Assembly: GCF_009725165.1 (NCBI RefSeq)
Contig: NZ_WNZW01000006.1
Coordinates: 186,001 to 250,000 of the forward strand
Length of the DNA stretch: 64,000 nt
Origin: Paenibacillus woosongensis
GTDB lineage: Bacteria > Bacillota > Bacilli > Paenibacillales > Paenibacillaceae
Reading direction: 5' to 3'
Numbering within the stretch: position 1 is the stretch's first letter; each line of letters opens with the position of its first letter. The translations under genes were made by a program, and so were the position numbers. The notes under the pieces were generated by a model. It was not told where the DNA came from and searched no databases. It worked only from the letters and a program-made list of their open reading frames with translations. Of the stretch, positions 1 to 7,616 are shown piece after piece.

Positions 1-15
1 GTATAAATACTTTAA

Positions 16-21
16 TATAAT
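16..21 (+). promoter_or_regulatory. -10 box of the leader RNA
   Basis: A perfect TATAAT lies at 16-21. Any -35 box would fall at or before the window edge, so only half of the promoter can be seen. Transcription would begin near position 28 and run into the structured leader ahead of the mutS2-like gene. Confidence 0.4.
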
Positions 22-27
22 ACCTCA

Positions 28-341
28 TATTACTGTGAGATGAAAATGTCGCTGAAAGCGGCTGGTCATTGACTACGGGCCGTAATAGCTGGTAAATTAG
101 AATTAACCTCGCAAAAGGAGAGAATTTGATGTTGGTGGCCGTTCTTAACTAATAAATTCCATATGGACTGTAATCCGAAACGGAAGAAGTGCCGTTGCTG
201 CCGCAGCGTGCGCTAGGTTTCGTGCACCCGAATTGCAGTCTGCGAATTAGTTAAGAACACGCAGGACATCATACAGCGCCTTTTTGCTGTTTGTATCTAT
301 CGAGGATGAATCCCGTGCTGTAGTTCAGCGCGGTTTTTTTG
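28..341 (+). ncRNA. Putative structured leader RNA ending in a terminator
   Basis: A 13-bp perfect inverted repeat (141-153 with 246-258) closes a second helix of 10 bp (165-174 with 232-241, two G-U pairs). Inside are three small hairpins: CCG-AAA-CGG at 175-183, GCTG-CAGC at 197-207 and GTGC-GCAC at 208-227. The RNA is followed by a terminator at 313-341 and by the mutS2-like gene. It has no T-box sequence and matches none of the riboswitch, 6S, SRP or RNase P consensus elements I know. It could be a cis-regulatory leader or a stand-alone small RNA. The stem is seen directly; the role is unknown. Confidence 0.4.
313..341 (+). terminator. Rho-independent terminator in the leader
   Basis: CCGTGCTG at 313-320 pairs with CAGCGCGG at 326-333 (one G-U), with a 5-nt loop and seven T's. 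It ends the leader RNA 114 bp before the mutS2-like start, so the gene depends on read-through or on another promoter. Confidence 0.8.
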
Positions 342-370
342 TTTTCGGAAGGTATAGCAGCGAGGAATCA

Positions 371-412
371 AGGGCTAAGGATGCGCTATGTGCATTCTTA
401 CGCCCTTTTTTT
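371..412 (+). terminator. Second terminator-like hairpin before mutS2-like gene
   Basis: AGGGC at 371-375 pairs with GCCCT at 402-406, with further pairing of AAG/CTT and ATGC/GCAT inside, followed by seven T's. It is the second such structure in 100 bp. Two tandem terminators in front of one coding start suggest attenuation. Confidence 0.6.
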
Positions 413-454
413 GTTGTGCAAATCATGAACGGGAAAGAAACGGAGGTTGACACA

Positions 455-2494
455 ATGGTGGAACAATTTACACTCGGCATGCTGGAATACGAAAGCATTA
501 AGGAGGAAATAGCCAGCTACGCGGTCTCCTATGAAGGGCGGCTGCGCATTCAAAAGCTGGTTCCGATGGAGCGGAGAGCGCAGATCGAGCAGGCGATCGA
601 GGAGACAGCGGAAGCCAAGGAGCTGCTCTTGACAGGGGCAAGCGTTCCTTTGCCTTCGTTAGAGGGCATTGACACGGTCATATCTTTGCTCGGTACAGGA
701 TATCTGTTCACGGAGAAGGACTTTACAGCGATTCAGACGTTTCTAAACAGCTGTGGCCAGTTAAAGAAGTACATGGCTTCCAAAGGAGCGCTCGCGCCGC
801 GGATCGGCTTATATGCCGCCTCGCTGTATGAACTGGCGCATCTTCAGCAGGAAATACTGCGCTGCATCCGCCATGGCGCTATTCTAGATGGGGCAAGCCG
901 CGACCTGGATCGGATTCGCCGGAGGATGGGGATGCTGAAGGATAAAATCCAGAAGAAGCTGCAGGCGGTGATGTCTAGGCATTCTGCTATATTGCAAGAA
1001 CATCTGGTCAGCATGCGGGGAGGAAGGTATGTGATCCCCGTAAAGAAGGATTATTACAAGCAGGTGAAGGGAAGGACGCTGGATCAATCTACGAGCGGGC
1101 AGACGGTGTTCGTAGAGCCGGATGAAGTCGCATCGCTGCAGGCCGAGCTGGAGGTGCTGGCAGGAGACGAGGCGCGTGAGGAAGCGAAAATACTGGGGTA
1201 TTTGACAGAGCTTGTAGAGAGGGAGGCGCACGAGCTGTCGCAAAATATTGAGATTACGGGGACGTATGACTTCATTTTCGCCAAAGCGAAATATGCGGTT
1301 GCCATCGGGGGAACGGCGGTTCGGATCAATGAAAACGGAGCCAGCAGAATTACCGGAGCCCGGCATCCGCATCTGCTCAAAACGATGGTGCCCCTGGATT
1401 TGGAAATCGGCTCTGCCTACAGGACGCTTATTATTACCGGTCCGAACACGGGCGGCAAAACCGTTGTGCTGAAAACCTTCGGTCTGCTCGCATTAATGGT
1501 GCAATCGGGCCTGCTTGTCCCTGTGGATGCCAATAGCAGCTTTGCCATTTACAACCGCATTATGGCTGTGATCGGCGATGGCCAAAATTTAGAGCAGTCC
1601 TTAAGCACCTTCTCCGCGCAAATCCGCAGTCTTGTCCATATGATTCAAGAAGCGGGTCCAGATGCGCTGCTGCTGATCGATGAGCTGGCTGCGGGAACCG
1701 ACCCTGGAGAGGGCATCGCCTTATCGATGGCGATTCTTGAGGAGCTTAGCCGCAGGGGGGCGACTGTCCTGGTTACGACGCATTTTAACGAGCTGAAGAC
1801 GTTCGCTTCGCATACAGAAGGTTTCCAGAATGCGCGAATGGAATTTGACCCGGAGACACTAATGCCGCTGTATCGCCTGACGATTGGCCAGGCGGGACAG
1901 AGCTATGCGATCGAAATCGCCAGTAATCTCGGAATCTATTCCGGCATTATTGAGCGTGCAAGGGAAATGGCGGCTCAGCAGGGTGGCGCTGCATCAGCTG
2001 GGGAACTTGATGGACAGGAATACAGGCCGTGTAACAAAAATACAAAGAAGGAATCCGAAGCAGAGACAGAGCGACTTGAGGACGGGTATGCGAATTCTGA
2101 AGCAGAAGAAGACCGGCACGAGACAAATGACGGATATACGGAAAAAAATCGTAGCGCAATTGGCAAATTCTCCTCAGATGAAACCGCTGCTGAAGAACCG
2201 CAACGCCCCGTGTTTGAAGTTGGGGACGCTGTGTGGGTTACCGCATACGGTAAAATTGGCATCGTCTTCGCAGCAGAGGATAGCCGGGGACAGGTCGGCG
2301 TCATGATTCAAAAGCAGAAGTGCAAAGTGAACAGGAAGCGCCTGAAGCCGTATATCAAGAAGGAGGAGCTGTATCCGGAAGACTATGATATGGATATTGT
2401 CTTTGAGACGAAGGAGAACAGGAAGAAAAGCAAACTGATGCGGAAGAGGCATGTGGAGGGACTGGAGATTGTCCGCCGGCCGGAGGATGATTAA
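455..2494 (+). CDS. MutS2-like ATPase without Smr domain
   Basis: A protein of 679 aa of the MutS2 branch of the MutS family, which bind branched or collided nucleic acids and use ATP. The N-terminal core and long helical clamp region are followed by the P-loop GPNTGGKT near residue 329 and a Walker B ending LLLIDE near 408. An acidic, Lys/Glu-rich linker (about 520-600) leads to a small basic KOW-like end. Canonical MutS2 is about 785 aa and ends in an Smr nuclease domain, which is absent here, so this is probably a paralogue rather than MutS2 itself. The ATG at 455 is chosen because CGGAGG lies 8 nt upstream. The longer in-frame extension would run through both leader terminators. Confidence 0.88.
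   Translation: MVEQFTLGMLEYESIKEEIASYAVSYEGRLRIQKLVPMERRAQIEQAIEETAEAKELLLTGASVPLPSLEGIDTVISLLGTGYLFTEKDFTAIQTFLNSCGQLKKYMASKGALAPRIGLYAASLYELAHLQQEILRCIRHGAILDGASRDLDRIRRRMGMLKDKIQKKLQAVMSRHSAILQEHLVSMRGGRYVIPVKKDYYKQVKGRTLDQSTSGQTVFVEPDEVASLQAELEVLAGDEAREEAKILGYLTELVEREAHELSQNIEITGTYDFIFAKAKYAVAIGGTAVRINENGASRITGARHPHLLKTMVPLDLEIGSAYRTLIITGPNTGGKTVVLKTFGLLALMVQSGLLVPVDANSSFAIYNRIMAVIGDGQNLEQSLSTFSAQIRSLVHMIQEAGPDALLLIDELAAGTDPGEGIALSMAILEELSRRGATVLVTTHFNELKTFASHTEGFQNARMEFDPETLMPLYRLTIGQAGQSYAIEIASNLGIYSGIIERAREMAAQQGGAASAGELDGQEYRPCNKNTKKESEAETERLEDGYANSEAEEDRHETNDGYTEKNRSAIGKFSSDETAAEEPQRPVFEVGDAVWVTAYGKIGIVFAAEDSRGQVGVMIQKQKCKVNRKRLKPYIKKEELYPEDYDMDIVFETKENRKKSKLMRKRHVEGLEIVRRPEDD
524..524. 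other. Note on frame upstream of mutS2-like start
   Basis: Nothing separate is annotated at this point. The reading frame stays open from 284 to the chosen start at 455, but that stretch contains the terminator hairpins and no ribosome binding site, so it is treated as untranslated. Confidence 0.3.
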
Positions 2495-2523
2495 CGATTC
2501 AAACATAGGGTATTGAAATTCAA

Positions 2524-2560
2524 AGGCCAGGGGATGATGCGTCCCCTGGCCTCCTTCGTC
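2524..2560 (+). terminator. Hairpin terminator after mutS2-like gene
   Basis: AGGCCAGGGG at 2524-2533 and CCCCTGGCCT at 2543-2552 form a perfect 10-bp stem 30 bp after the stop codon. The T-tract is weak (CCTTCGTC). Confidence 0.75.
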
Positions 2561-2664
2561 TCCTAAAGATCGACAAATACTGTTAATATTTTTCTATTTT
2601 TCAATATATGTTTTTTGTCATCATGGGTTATGATGGTGTAGACCAGTAGAGAGAAGGTGAACTT

Positions 2665-2952
2665 ATGGCTTACGAGGCACTGAAGAGCATGGGCCGGACC
2701 ACCAATCGCCCCAAAGTCAGCGGGGAACTGATGGACACCATCGAGCACCTGCGAGCGGAGTTAATGAATGCTGCTGGAAATAGCAATTTTAGCAGTGAAG
2801 CGGTGCTGGAATTAAGCCAGCGCCTCGATAAATATATCGTACAAGCTCAGAATCAAATGCTTGGCAGACAAGATTTTGCGGCTGGAGTAGCCAGCGCTTC
2901 GCGGATAAAGGAATGCACTTCCTCCGAATACCGTTTCGGATCGACGCTGTAG
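2665..2952 (+). CDS. Spo0E-like aspartyl-phosphate phosphatase
   Basis: A small protein of 95 aa. Its centre (about residues 28-62) resembles the Spo0E family, with a helix-turn-helix pair and the signature S-Q-x-L-D (SQRLD, about 51-55). These phosphatases remove phosphate from Spo0A or related response regulators and so delay sporulation. GAGAAGGTG precedes the ATG by 7 nt. The family is usually 50-85 aa. The last 33 residues here lie beyond the conserved part and are encoded in DNA that also encodes the C-terminus of the convergent hydrolase, so the tail is probably not functionally constrained. The family call rests on the SQxLD motif and length. Confidence 0.8.
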   Translation: MAYEALKSMGRTTNRPKVSGELMDTIEHLRAELMNAAGNSNFSSEAVLELSQRLDKYIVQAQNQMLGRQDFAAGVASASRIKECTSSEYRFGSTL

Positions 2953-3800
2953 GCGTCCGCATGCACTGCTCCATCCACAAGCAGCAATCTTTTGGGCTCC
3001 GGCTTATGTTCATAGAGATCTTTACTCATGTGGGTAGGTACATACCGGTCTTCCGTACCATGCACGAACATAACGGGTAGAGAGCTTTGCTCAACCGCTT
3101 TAAGCGGACTTACCTGTTTTAACCTAAACCCCGCCTTCCGTTCCAGCTGCCTGTCAATCAGGGAGAGGAGCGGGAAGGCGGGGATTTTGTTTAGTACCTG
3201 CAATTGATAGCGCATCAGCTCCGTTAAATCGGAGTATGGACAATCCGCGATTACGAATTTGACGTTGGGATGCGCAATGGAGAGATACTCCAGAACGGTA
3301 CCTCCGCCGAAGGATTGGCCGTGCAGGCCGATCGTAATGTCGCGGCCGTAATGGTCCAGCAGCCAGTCGACCCAGATCTGCACATCGTATTTTTCGTGGT
3401 AACCATAGGTGGTGTATGTTCCCTCGCTGTTACCGTGCCGGCGCTGGTCAATGAGCAGGACATTGAAGCCCTCCTGTTGGAACATGTCCACGTACTGCGC
3501 GGATACATGCGAAGATACGGTGTAGCCATGGACGATAATCACCCATTTTTTCGAAGCAGGATCAGTGTCTAGAACGTACCCGCTCAAGGAAAGCCCGTCC
3601 TTGGAGGTGACTTTCACTTCCTTTTTGTCGAGTGTTTCAAAACGCTCCCGCGAATAAATTCCTGTCTTCTCCAGGTAATCGAATATATTCTCGTATGTCT
3701 GCAATTTCATCTGCGTAATTTGGCGGAAGCCAAAACGCGTCAAGAAACTGGCAGCCAGTATAACTACCAGTATAATAGCGACTAATACGGTGTAAATCAT
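2853..3800 (-). CDS. Membrane-anchored alpha/beta hydrolase
   Basis: A serine hydrolase of 315 aa with one N-terminal membrane segment (about 2-20), so it is anchored with the enzyme domain outside or at the membrane face. Motifs in order are HGYT (oxyanion region, about 91), DQRRHGNS, the nucleophile elbow GQSFGG (about 162), the acid in HGTEDRYVP (about 249) and the catalytic His in GAVHADAY. The fold is that of the YqkD/BAAT-type lipases and peptidases; the substrate is unknown. The ATG at 3800 has GGAGG about 10 nt upstream. Its 3' end overlaps the Spo0E-like gene by 100 bp on the opposite strand. Confidence 0.88.
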   Translation of the reverse strand: MIYTVLVAIILVVILAASFLTRFGFRQITQMKLQTYENIFDYLEKTGIYSRERFETLDKKEVKVTSKDGLSLSGYVLDTDPASKKWVIIVHGYTVSSHVSAQYVDMFQQEGFNVLLIDQRRHGNSEGTYTTYGYHEKYDVQIWVDWLLDHYGRDITIGLHGQSFGGGTVLEYLSIAHPNVKFVIADCPYSDLTELMRYQLQVLNKIPAFPLLSLIDRQLERKAGFRLKQVSPLKAVEQSSLPVMFVHGTEDRYVPTHMSKDLYEHKPEPKRLLLVDGAVHADAYSVDPKRYSEEVHSFIREALATPAAKSCLPSI

Positions 3801-3985
3801 GTGCAGGCATCCTCCTATATTCCTTCCAGTTTTATCTCTTTGTCACTATAGTATCACCGAAACGAGGCCAAGAAAATCGAAGAAGCTCCAAAAAATTTAC
3901 AAAGGATTAGGGAGAATAAAATATCTTTGACTCGTCATCCCTGTTTGTGATTAGCTATATACGGGTCACTAAAGGAGGGTTATGG

Positions 3986-4561
3986 ATGTACAGATGCGGG
4001 GGGCATATCCCTGTCATTGAAAGCGAAAGGCTTCGCCTGAGAAGGATGGAGCAGTCGGATGCGGAGCGGATGTTCCTATTCTGGAGCGATCCTGAGGTCG
4101 TTAAATACATGAACGTTCCGCCGTTTGCTTCGGTGGAGGATACCCTAGAAATGATTCAACTGCTTAACGGGCTGTCGGAAAGCGAGGACACTTTGCGCTG
4201 GGGAATCGAACTGAAAGAGGAAGGACAGTTGATCGGCAGCTGCGGTTTTAACGTTTGGGAGCTGTCGGGGGCTTACCGCGGGGAAATCGGATATGATCTC
4301 GGCCGCGAATATTGGGGATTCGGCTACATGTCCGAAGCGATGCGGATGATGCTGTCATACGGCTATCAGACGATAGGCCTGAATAGGATCGAAGCGCTGG
4401 TGGATCCGCGCAATACCGCTTCCAGAGGACTGCTGCAAGCCTTTGATTTCACTGAGGAAGGGCTGCTGCGGCAGTACCAGAAAACGGAGGAAGGCTTCGT
4501 GGATCTATTGATGTTCTCGCTGCTTAGGCAGGAATACTATTCAGGAGGGAAAGCATGGTGA
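3986..4561 (+). CDS. GNAT acetyltransferase, RimJ/RimL type
   Basis: A protein of 191 aa of the GNAT family, which move an acetyl group from acetyl-CoA to an amine. It begins with the typical ESERLRLRRM strand and has the acetyl-CoA region around YDLGREYWGFGYMSEA, followed by NRIEALVDPRNTASRGLL, as in ribosomal-protein-type acetyltransferases (RimJ/RimL). The ATG at 3986 is chosen because a full AAAGGAGG lies 7 nt upstream; an earlier in-frame start at 3947 has no such site. The gene overlaps the following transporter gene by 7 bp, so the two are cotranscribed. The acceptor substrate cannot be read from the sequence. Confidence 0.88.
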   Translation: MYRCGGHIPVIESERLRLRRMEQSDAERMFLFWSDPEVVKYMNVPPFASVEDTLEMIQLLNGLSESEDTLRWGIELKEEGQLIGSCGFNVWELSGAYRGEIGYDLGREYWGFGYMSEAMRMMLSYGYQTIGLNRIEALVDPRNTASRGLLQAFDFTEEGLLRQYQKTEEGFVDLLMFSLLRQEYYSGGKAW

Positions 4562-5313
4562 AGCAACATAACAGGGACAGCAAATTCCCGTTGCGGCGGC
4601 TCGATCCGCTTAGCAAGCTGGTCGCCCTGTTCTGTCTGGCTATTCTGGCGATGAGCATCGATCGGCCGCTTCCGCAGGCTGTAATGCTGCTGCTCCTACT
4701 GGCAGCGGCTTTAGCTGGAGCGGGCATGAATGCTGCGCGGCTTGGGAGGAGGGCCCTGTTTATCGCAGGCTTCGGACTGCCGCTGTTTATTCTAACCTCG
4801 ATATCTGCGGCGGAAGGACAAGCCTATTTCAGCCTGGGGCCGATTCCGGTTACGGAAGGCGGGGTGCTGTATGGGGCGGCGATTACGCTGCGCATGATGG
4901 TTTTATTCCTCTCGTCGCTTATTTATATTGAATCCACGGACCCCAAGGATTTTATCGTCATTATGGCTCAGCGTCTGAAGCTGCCTTACCGCTTCCTGTT
5001 TGGCGTGTCGATGGCGCTTACGTTCCTGCCCCTGCTGGAGGCTGAGGCTAAAATTTCCGGGGCTGCACGCCGGATTCGCGGCGGACGTGCCCCCGCCGGT
5101 ATGTCGGAACGCATGCAAATGGGGCGCAGCCATTTGTTCTCGATCTTTGCCGGGGCGATTCGCCGTGTGCAGCAGACCGCCGGGGCAATGGATGGCAAGG
5201 GTTTTGGGGCCTATGGGAACCGCACTTATCTTCGTGAGGCGGAGATGGGGCTGAGCGGCTATGTCGTTTCCGCAGCCAGCGTTGCAGCTCTGCTGATTCT
5301 TATGCTCGTTTAA
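4555..5313 (+). CDS. ykoC: ECF transporter T component, YkoC-like
   Basis: An integral membrane protein of 252 aa, the energy-coupling (T) subunit of an energy-coupling-factor vitamin importer. It has about five hydrophobic segments and the cytoplasmic coupling motifs A-R-R-I-R-G (about 176) and AMDGKGFGAY (about 211), which contact the ATPases. Length matches B. subtilis YkoC. It overlaps the acetyltransferase gene by 7 bp and is followed after 78 bp by the substrate-binding and ATPase genes, which have their own promoter and operator. The three together form one transporter. Confidence 0.9.
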   Translation: MVKQHNRDSKFPLRRLDPLSKLVALFCLAILAMSIDRPLPQAVMLLLLLAAALAGAGMNAARLGRRALFIAGFGLPLFILTSISAAEGQAYFSLGPIPVTEGGVLYGAAITLRMMVLFLSSLIYIESTDPKDFIVIMAQRLKLPYRFLFGVSMALTFLPLLEAEAKISGAARRIRGGRAPAGMSERMQMGRSHLFSIFAGAIRRVQQTAGAMDGKGFGAYGNRTYLREAEMGLSGYVVSAASVAALLILMLV

Positions 5314-5320
5314 AAAAGTC

Positions 5321-5349
5321 TTGACGAATTCTGATTGTTAACCTAAATT
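5321..5349 (+). promoter_or_regulatory. Promoter of the ykoE-ykoD genes
   Basis: TTGACG at 5321-5326, a 17-bp spacer and TAAATT at 5344-5349 form a sigma-A-type promoter in the short gap between the T-component gene and the S-component gene. Initiation would be near 5356, inside the BirA-like operator. Confidence 0.65.
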
Positions 5350-5368
5350 CATCTATGTGGTTAACAAT
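5334..5368. promoter_or_regulatory. BirA-like operator upstream of ykoE
   Basis: A perfect 10-bp inverted repeat, ATTGTTAACC (5334-5343) and GGTTAACAAT (5359-5368), is separated by 15 bp. This equals the biotin repressor BirA site of Bacillus as I recall it (TTGTTAACC-N15-GGTTAACAA). It brackets the -10 box and the start point, as expected for a repressor. That BirA binds here is inference. Confidence 0.7.
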
Positions 5369-5391
5369 TAGTAAACGAGAGGAAGATTGCA

Positions 5392-5985
5392 GTGAACAAA
5401 GGGAACGCAGCAAGAACGGTCTTCGCCGCTTTTACGACGATGGATATCGTACTCATGGCGATGCTGGCTGCAGCAAATGCGGTCATGACGGTATATTTGT
5501 CTCCCGTCAATCAGGCGCTGAACAGTATTGGGGGGCCGGTGCTGACCTCCACGATAACCGGGCTATATATGATTTACGGGCTTCTTGCTTATTATGTTAT
5601 TCGTAAACCGGGAACCGCGGTCATTACATACAGCATCGGTGCGGTTGTTCAATCCTTCATGGGAACCGCCTACGGGATTGTTTCATGTTTTGCGGCTGCG
5701 GCCTGCTACATGGTTATTGCGGAGTTGATTTTCGCGATGTTCAAATACCGCAATTGGGGTTGGCCGGTGATGCTGCTTGCCGGGGGAGCGATGGTGCCGA
5801 TTTGGTTTTTTGTCGCCGCGCAAATGTACGGATACACGAAGTGGGGAATGAATATCCTTCTGATCGCCCTCGTTGTCCGCACGCTTAGCGGAGTGGTGCT
5901 GTGCGGCTTGCTCACTAAGCTGTTGGGAGACGCCTTGGCTCGAAGCGGATTGCTCCGGCGTTTTGCTGTTGCCAGCAAGAACTGA
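5392..5985 (+). CDS. ykoE: ECF transporter S component, YkoE family
   Basis: A very hydrophobic protein of 197 aa with about six membrane segments, matching the YkoE family in length and in the N-terminal TTMDIVLMAMLAAANAV and the central GLLAYYVIRKPG stretches. YkoE of B. subtilis is the substrate-binding subunit of the thiamine or hydroxymethylpyrimidine importer YkoEDC. The GTG at 5392 has GAGAGGAAG 7 nt upstream. No thiamine (TPP) riboswitch is visible; a BirA-like operator covers the promoter instead. The substrate could therefore differ from that of B. subtilis YkoE. The stop codon overlaps an in-frame ATG of the next gene. Confidence 0.9.
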   Translation: MNKGNAARTVFAAFTTMDIVLMAMLAAANAVMTVYLSPVNQALNSIGGPVLTSTITGLYMIYGLLAYYVIRKPGTAVITYSIGAVVQSFMGTAYGIVSCFAAAACYMVIAELIFAMFKYRNWGWPVMLLAGGAMVPIWFFVAAQMYGYTKWGMNILLIALVVRTLSGVVLCGLLTKLLGDALARSGLLRRFAVASKN

Positions 5986-6002
5986 TGGAATTGGAGGCAG
6001 CC

Positions 6003-7538
6003 ATGGATACAGCGGCGTTGGAGCTGCGGGGCGTCACCTTTCGCTATGAGGCGGGCGGGAAGCCGGCGGTAGAGAATGTTACTTTCGCAATCCGCACCGG
6101 GGAGTGGGTTGCCATTACCGGCCACAGCGGGAGCGGGAAATCGACGATCGCTCAGCTGCTCAGCGGCTACTTGCCGCGGGCGGGCGGGGGATGCCGCGAA
6201 GGCGTTCTGCTGGTGGACGGGCTTGATCCGGCCGAGGCCGCCATTGCTGAGGTGGTACAGCGTATCGGGATCGTGTTCCAGGATCCCGATGCCCAGCTAG
6301 TGCAGGGCCGGGTGGAGGACGAGGTCGCCTTCGGCCCCGAGAACCTGTGCCTGGACGTGGCCCAAGTCGATGAGCGGGTCACGGACGCGCTTGCCGCGGT
6401 GGATCTCGCAGAGCGGCGCCATGACAGCGTTCATGCGCTGTCAGGCGGCCAGCGGCAGCGGACGGCCATCGCGGCCGTGCTGGCGCTGGCGCCGCCGGTG
6501 CTCGTGTTCGACGAGCCGGTGGCGAGTCTGGACGCGACATCGCGGCGGCGGTTTCTGGCTCTGCTGCGCCAGCTGCATGGGGAGGGCCGGACGATCGTTA
6601 CGGTGTCCGGCCGGCTTGACGAGCTGGCGCAGGCGGCGCCGCGGCTCATTGTGATGGACGGCGGCAGAGTCGCGCTCGACGGGCCGACGGCACCGCTGCT
6701 GAGCACGCAGCGTACGCGTCTGGCCGAGTTGGGCGTGCTGCCGCAGGGGGCTTTGGCAGCTGCGCCAGGGGCGCTGCCGCAAGCAGAGGGGCTGCCATTA
6801 ACGGCAGCCCCAGTCGCCGCCAGCCCCGCTGCAGCTTACCGCCGCCAGCCCGAATCGGCAAGCGCGCCGCTGCTTCAGATCCAAGGCCTGTCCTTTGCCT
6901 ATGGCAAAGCCGGGCCGGCGGTGCTGCAGAATGTGAACCTGACGCTAGGCGCCGGGGAGTGGCGCTTGCTCTGCGGAGACAATGGTTCGGGCAAGACGAC
7001 ATTGTCCAGGCTGCTTATGGGTCTACTGTCCCCTCCCCGTGGAACGATATGGTGGGAAGGGAAGGACGCTGCGAAGCTGAAGCTGTACGACCTCGCCGCT
7101 GATATCGGATATGTCTTTCAGCAGCCGGAGCACCAGTTCGTGGCTGCTACGGTGCTGGAGGAGCTTCTGTACGGACCGCGCTTTCAGCTCCGCCTGAAGC
7201 CGGGGGCGCCGCTGCCGCAGCATGTCGCCGAACGTGCTGCGGAGCTTCTGCAGGTGATCGGGCTTGCCGGGCGAGCCGATGATTCCCCGTATCTGCTTAG
7301 CGGCGGGGAGAAGCGCCTGCTCAGTGCAGCTGCAGCCATGATTGTGCCGAAGAAGCTGTATATACTGGATGAACCCACCGCCGGGGCGGATTACAGGGGA
7401 GCCGGGATTCTGGCTGCATTATGCCGGCGCTCAGTGGATGAGGGAGCATCTGTAATCATCATTACCCATGAGCCGGAATGTTTTGCGGGCGAGAATTTAT
7501 CGGTTTGGACCTTGGATCGGGGCAGGCTGCAGCTGTAG
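6003..7538 (+). CDS. ykoD: Duplicated ECF ATPase, YkoD-like
   Basis: A protein of 511 aa with two complete ABC ATPase domains in one chain, as in B. subtilis YkoD. Domain 1 has [17 protein letters not shown] and VLVFDEPVASLD; domain 2 (from about residue 290) has GDNGSGKTT, LSGGEKR and LYILDEPTAGAD. A Pro/Ala-rich linker of about 50 residues joins them. It powers the importer formed with the YkoC- and YkoE-like proteins. The ATG at 6003 is preferred over the ATG at 5985 because GGAGG lies 5 nt before it. The middle of the gene is markedly G+C-rich compared with its neighbours. Confidence 0.9.
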   Translation: MDTAALELRGVTFRYEAGGKPAVENVTFAIRTGEWVAITGHSGSGKSTIAQLLSGYLPRAGGGCREGVLLVDGLDPAEAAIAEVVQRIGIVFQDPDAQLVQGRVEDEVAFGPENLCLDVAQVDERVTDALAAVDLAERRHDSVHALSGGQRQRTAIAAVLALAPPVLVFDEPVASLDATSRRRFLALLRQLHGEGRTIVTVSGRLDELAQAAPRLIVMDGGRVALDGPTAPLLSTQRTRLAELGVLPQGALAAAPGALPQAEGLPLTAAPVAASPAAAYRRQPESASAPLLQIQGLSFAYGKAGPAVLQNVNLTLGAGEWRLLCGDNGSGKTTLSRLLMGLLSPPRGTIWWEGKDAAKLKLYDLAADIGYVFQQPEHQFVAATVLEELLYGPRFQLRLKPGAPLPQHVAERAAELLQVIGLAGRADDSPYLLSGGEKRLLSAAAAMIVPKKLYILDEPTAGADYRGAGILAALCRRSVDEGASVIIITHEPECFAGENLSVWTLDRGRLQL

Positions 7539-7616
7539 CCTGCTCCTTCCTTTTTATTGGGGCTTCCTTTATACTATTAACTTGCATACTTTCACTCGGA
7601 AAGGAAGTAATCCCCT

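Noticed and set aside
1-260. T-box, RNase P RNA, SRP RNA or 6S RNA at the start of the window
   Set aside because: None of the conserved cores (GGTGGNACC, SRP domain IV, RNase P CR elements) is present; left as an unassigned structured RNA.
284-454. Longer N-terminus of the mutS2-like gene
   Set aside because: The frame is open but contains both terminator hairpins, has no ribosome binding site and lacks similarity to the MutS2 N-terminus; the ATG at 455 has a good site.
884-1380. Long open frames opposite the mutS2-like gene
   Set aside because: They are the complement of a well-conserved coding region and show no protein family of their own.
4440-5400. TPP riboswitch controlling the YkoCED-like transporter
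   Set aside because: The THI-box core (CUGAGA and the pyrophosphate-binding arm) was not found upstream of ykoC or ykoE; a BirA-like site is present instead.
6167-7002. Many open frames on both strands within the ykoD-like gene
   Set aside because: The region is G+C-rich, so stop codons are rare in all frames; Arg/Ala/Pro-rich translations have no family resemblance.
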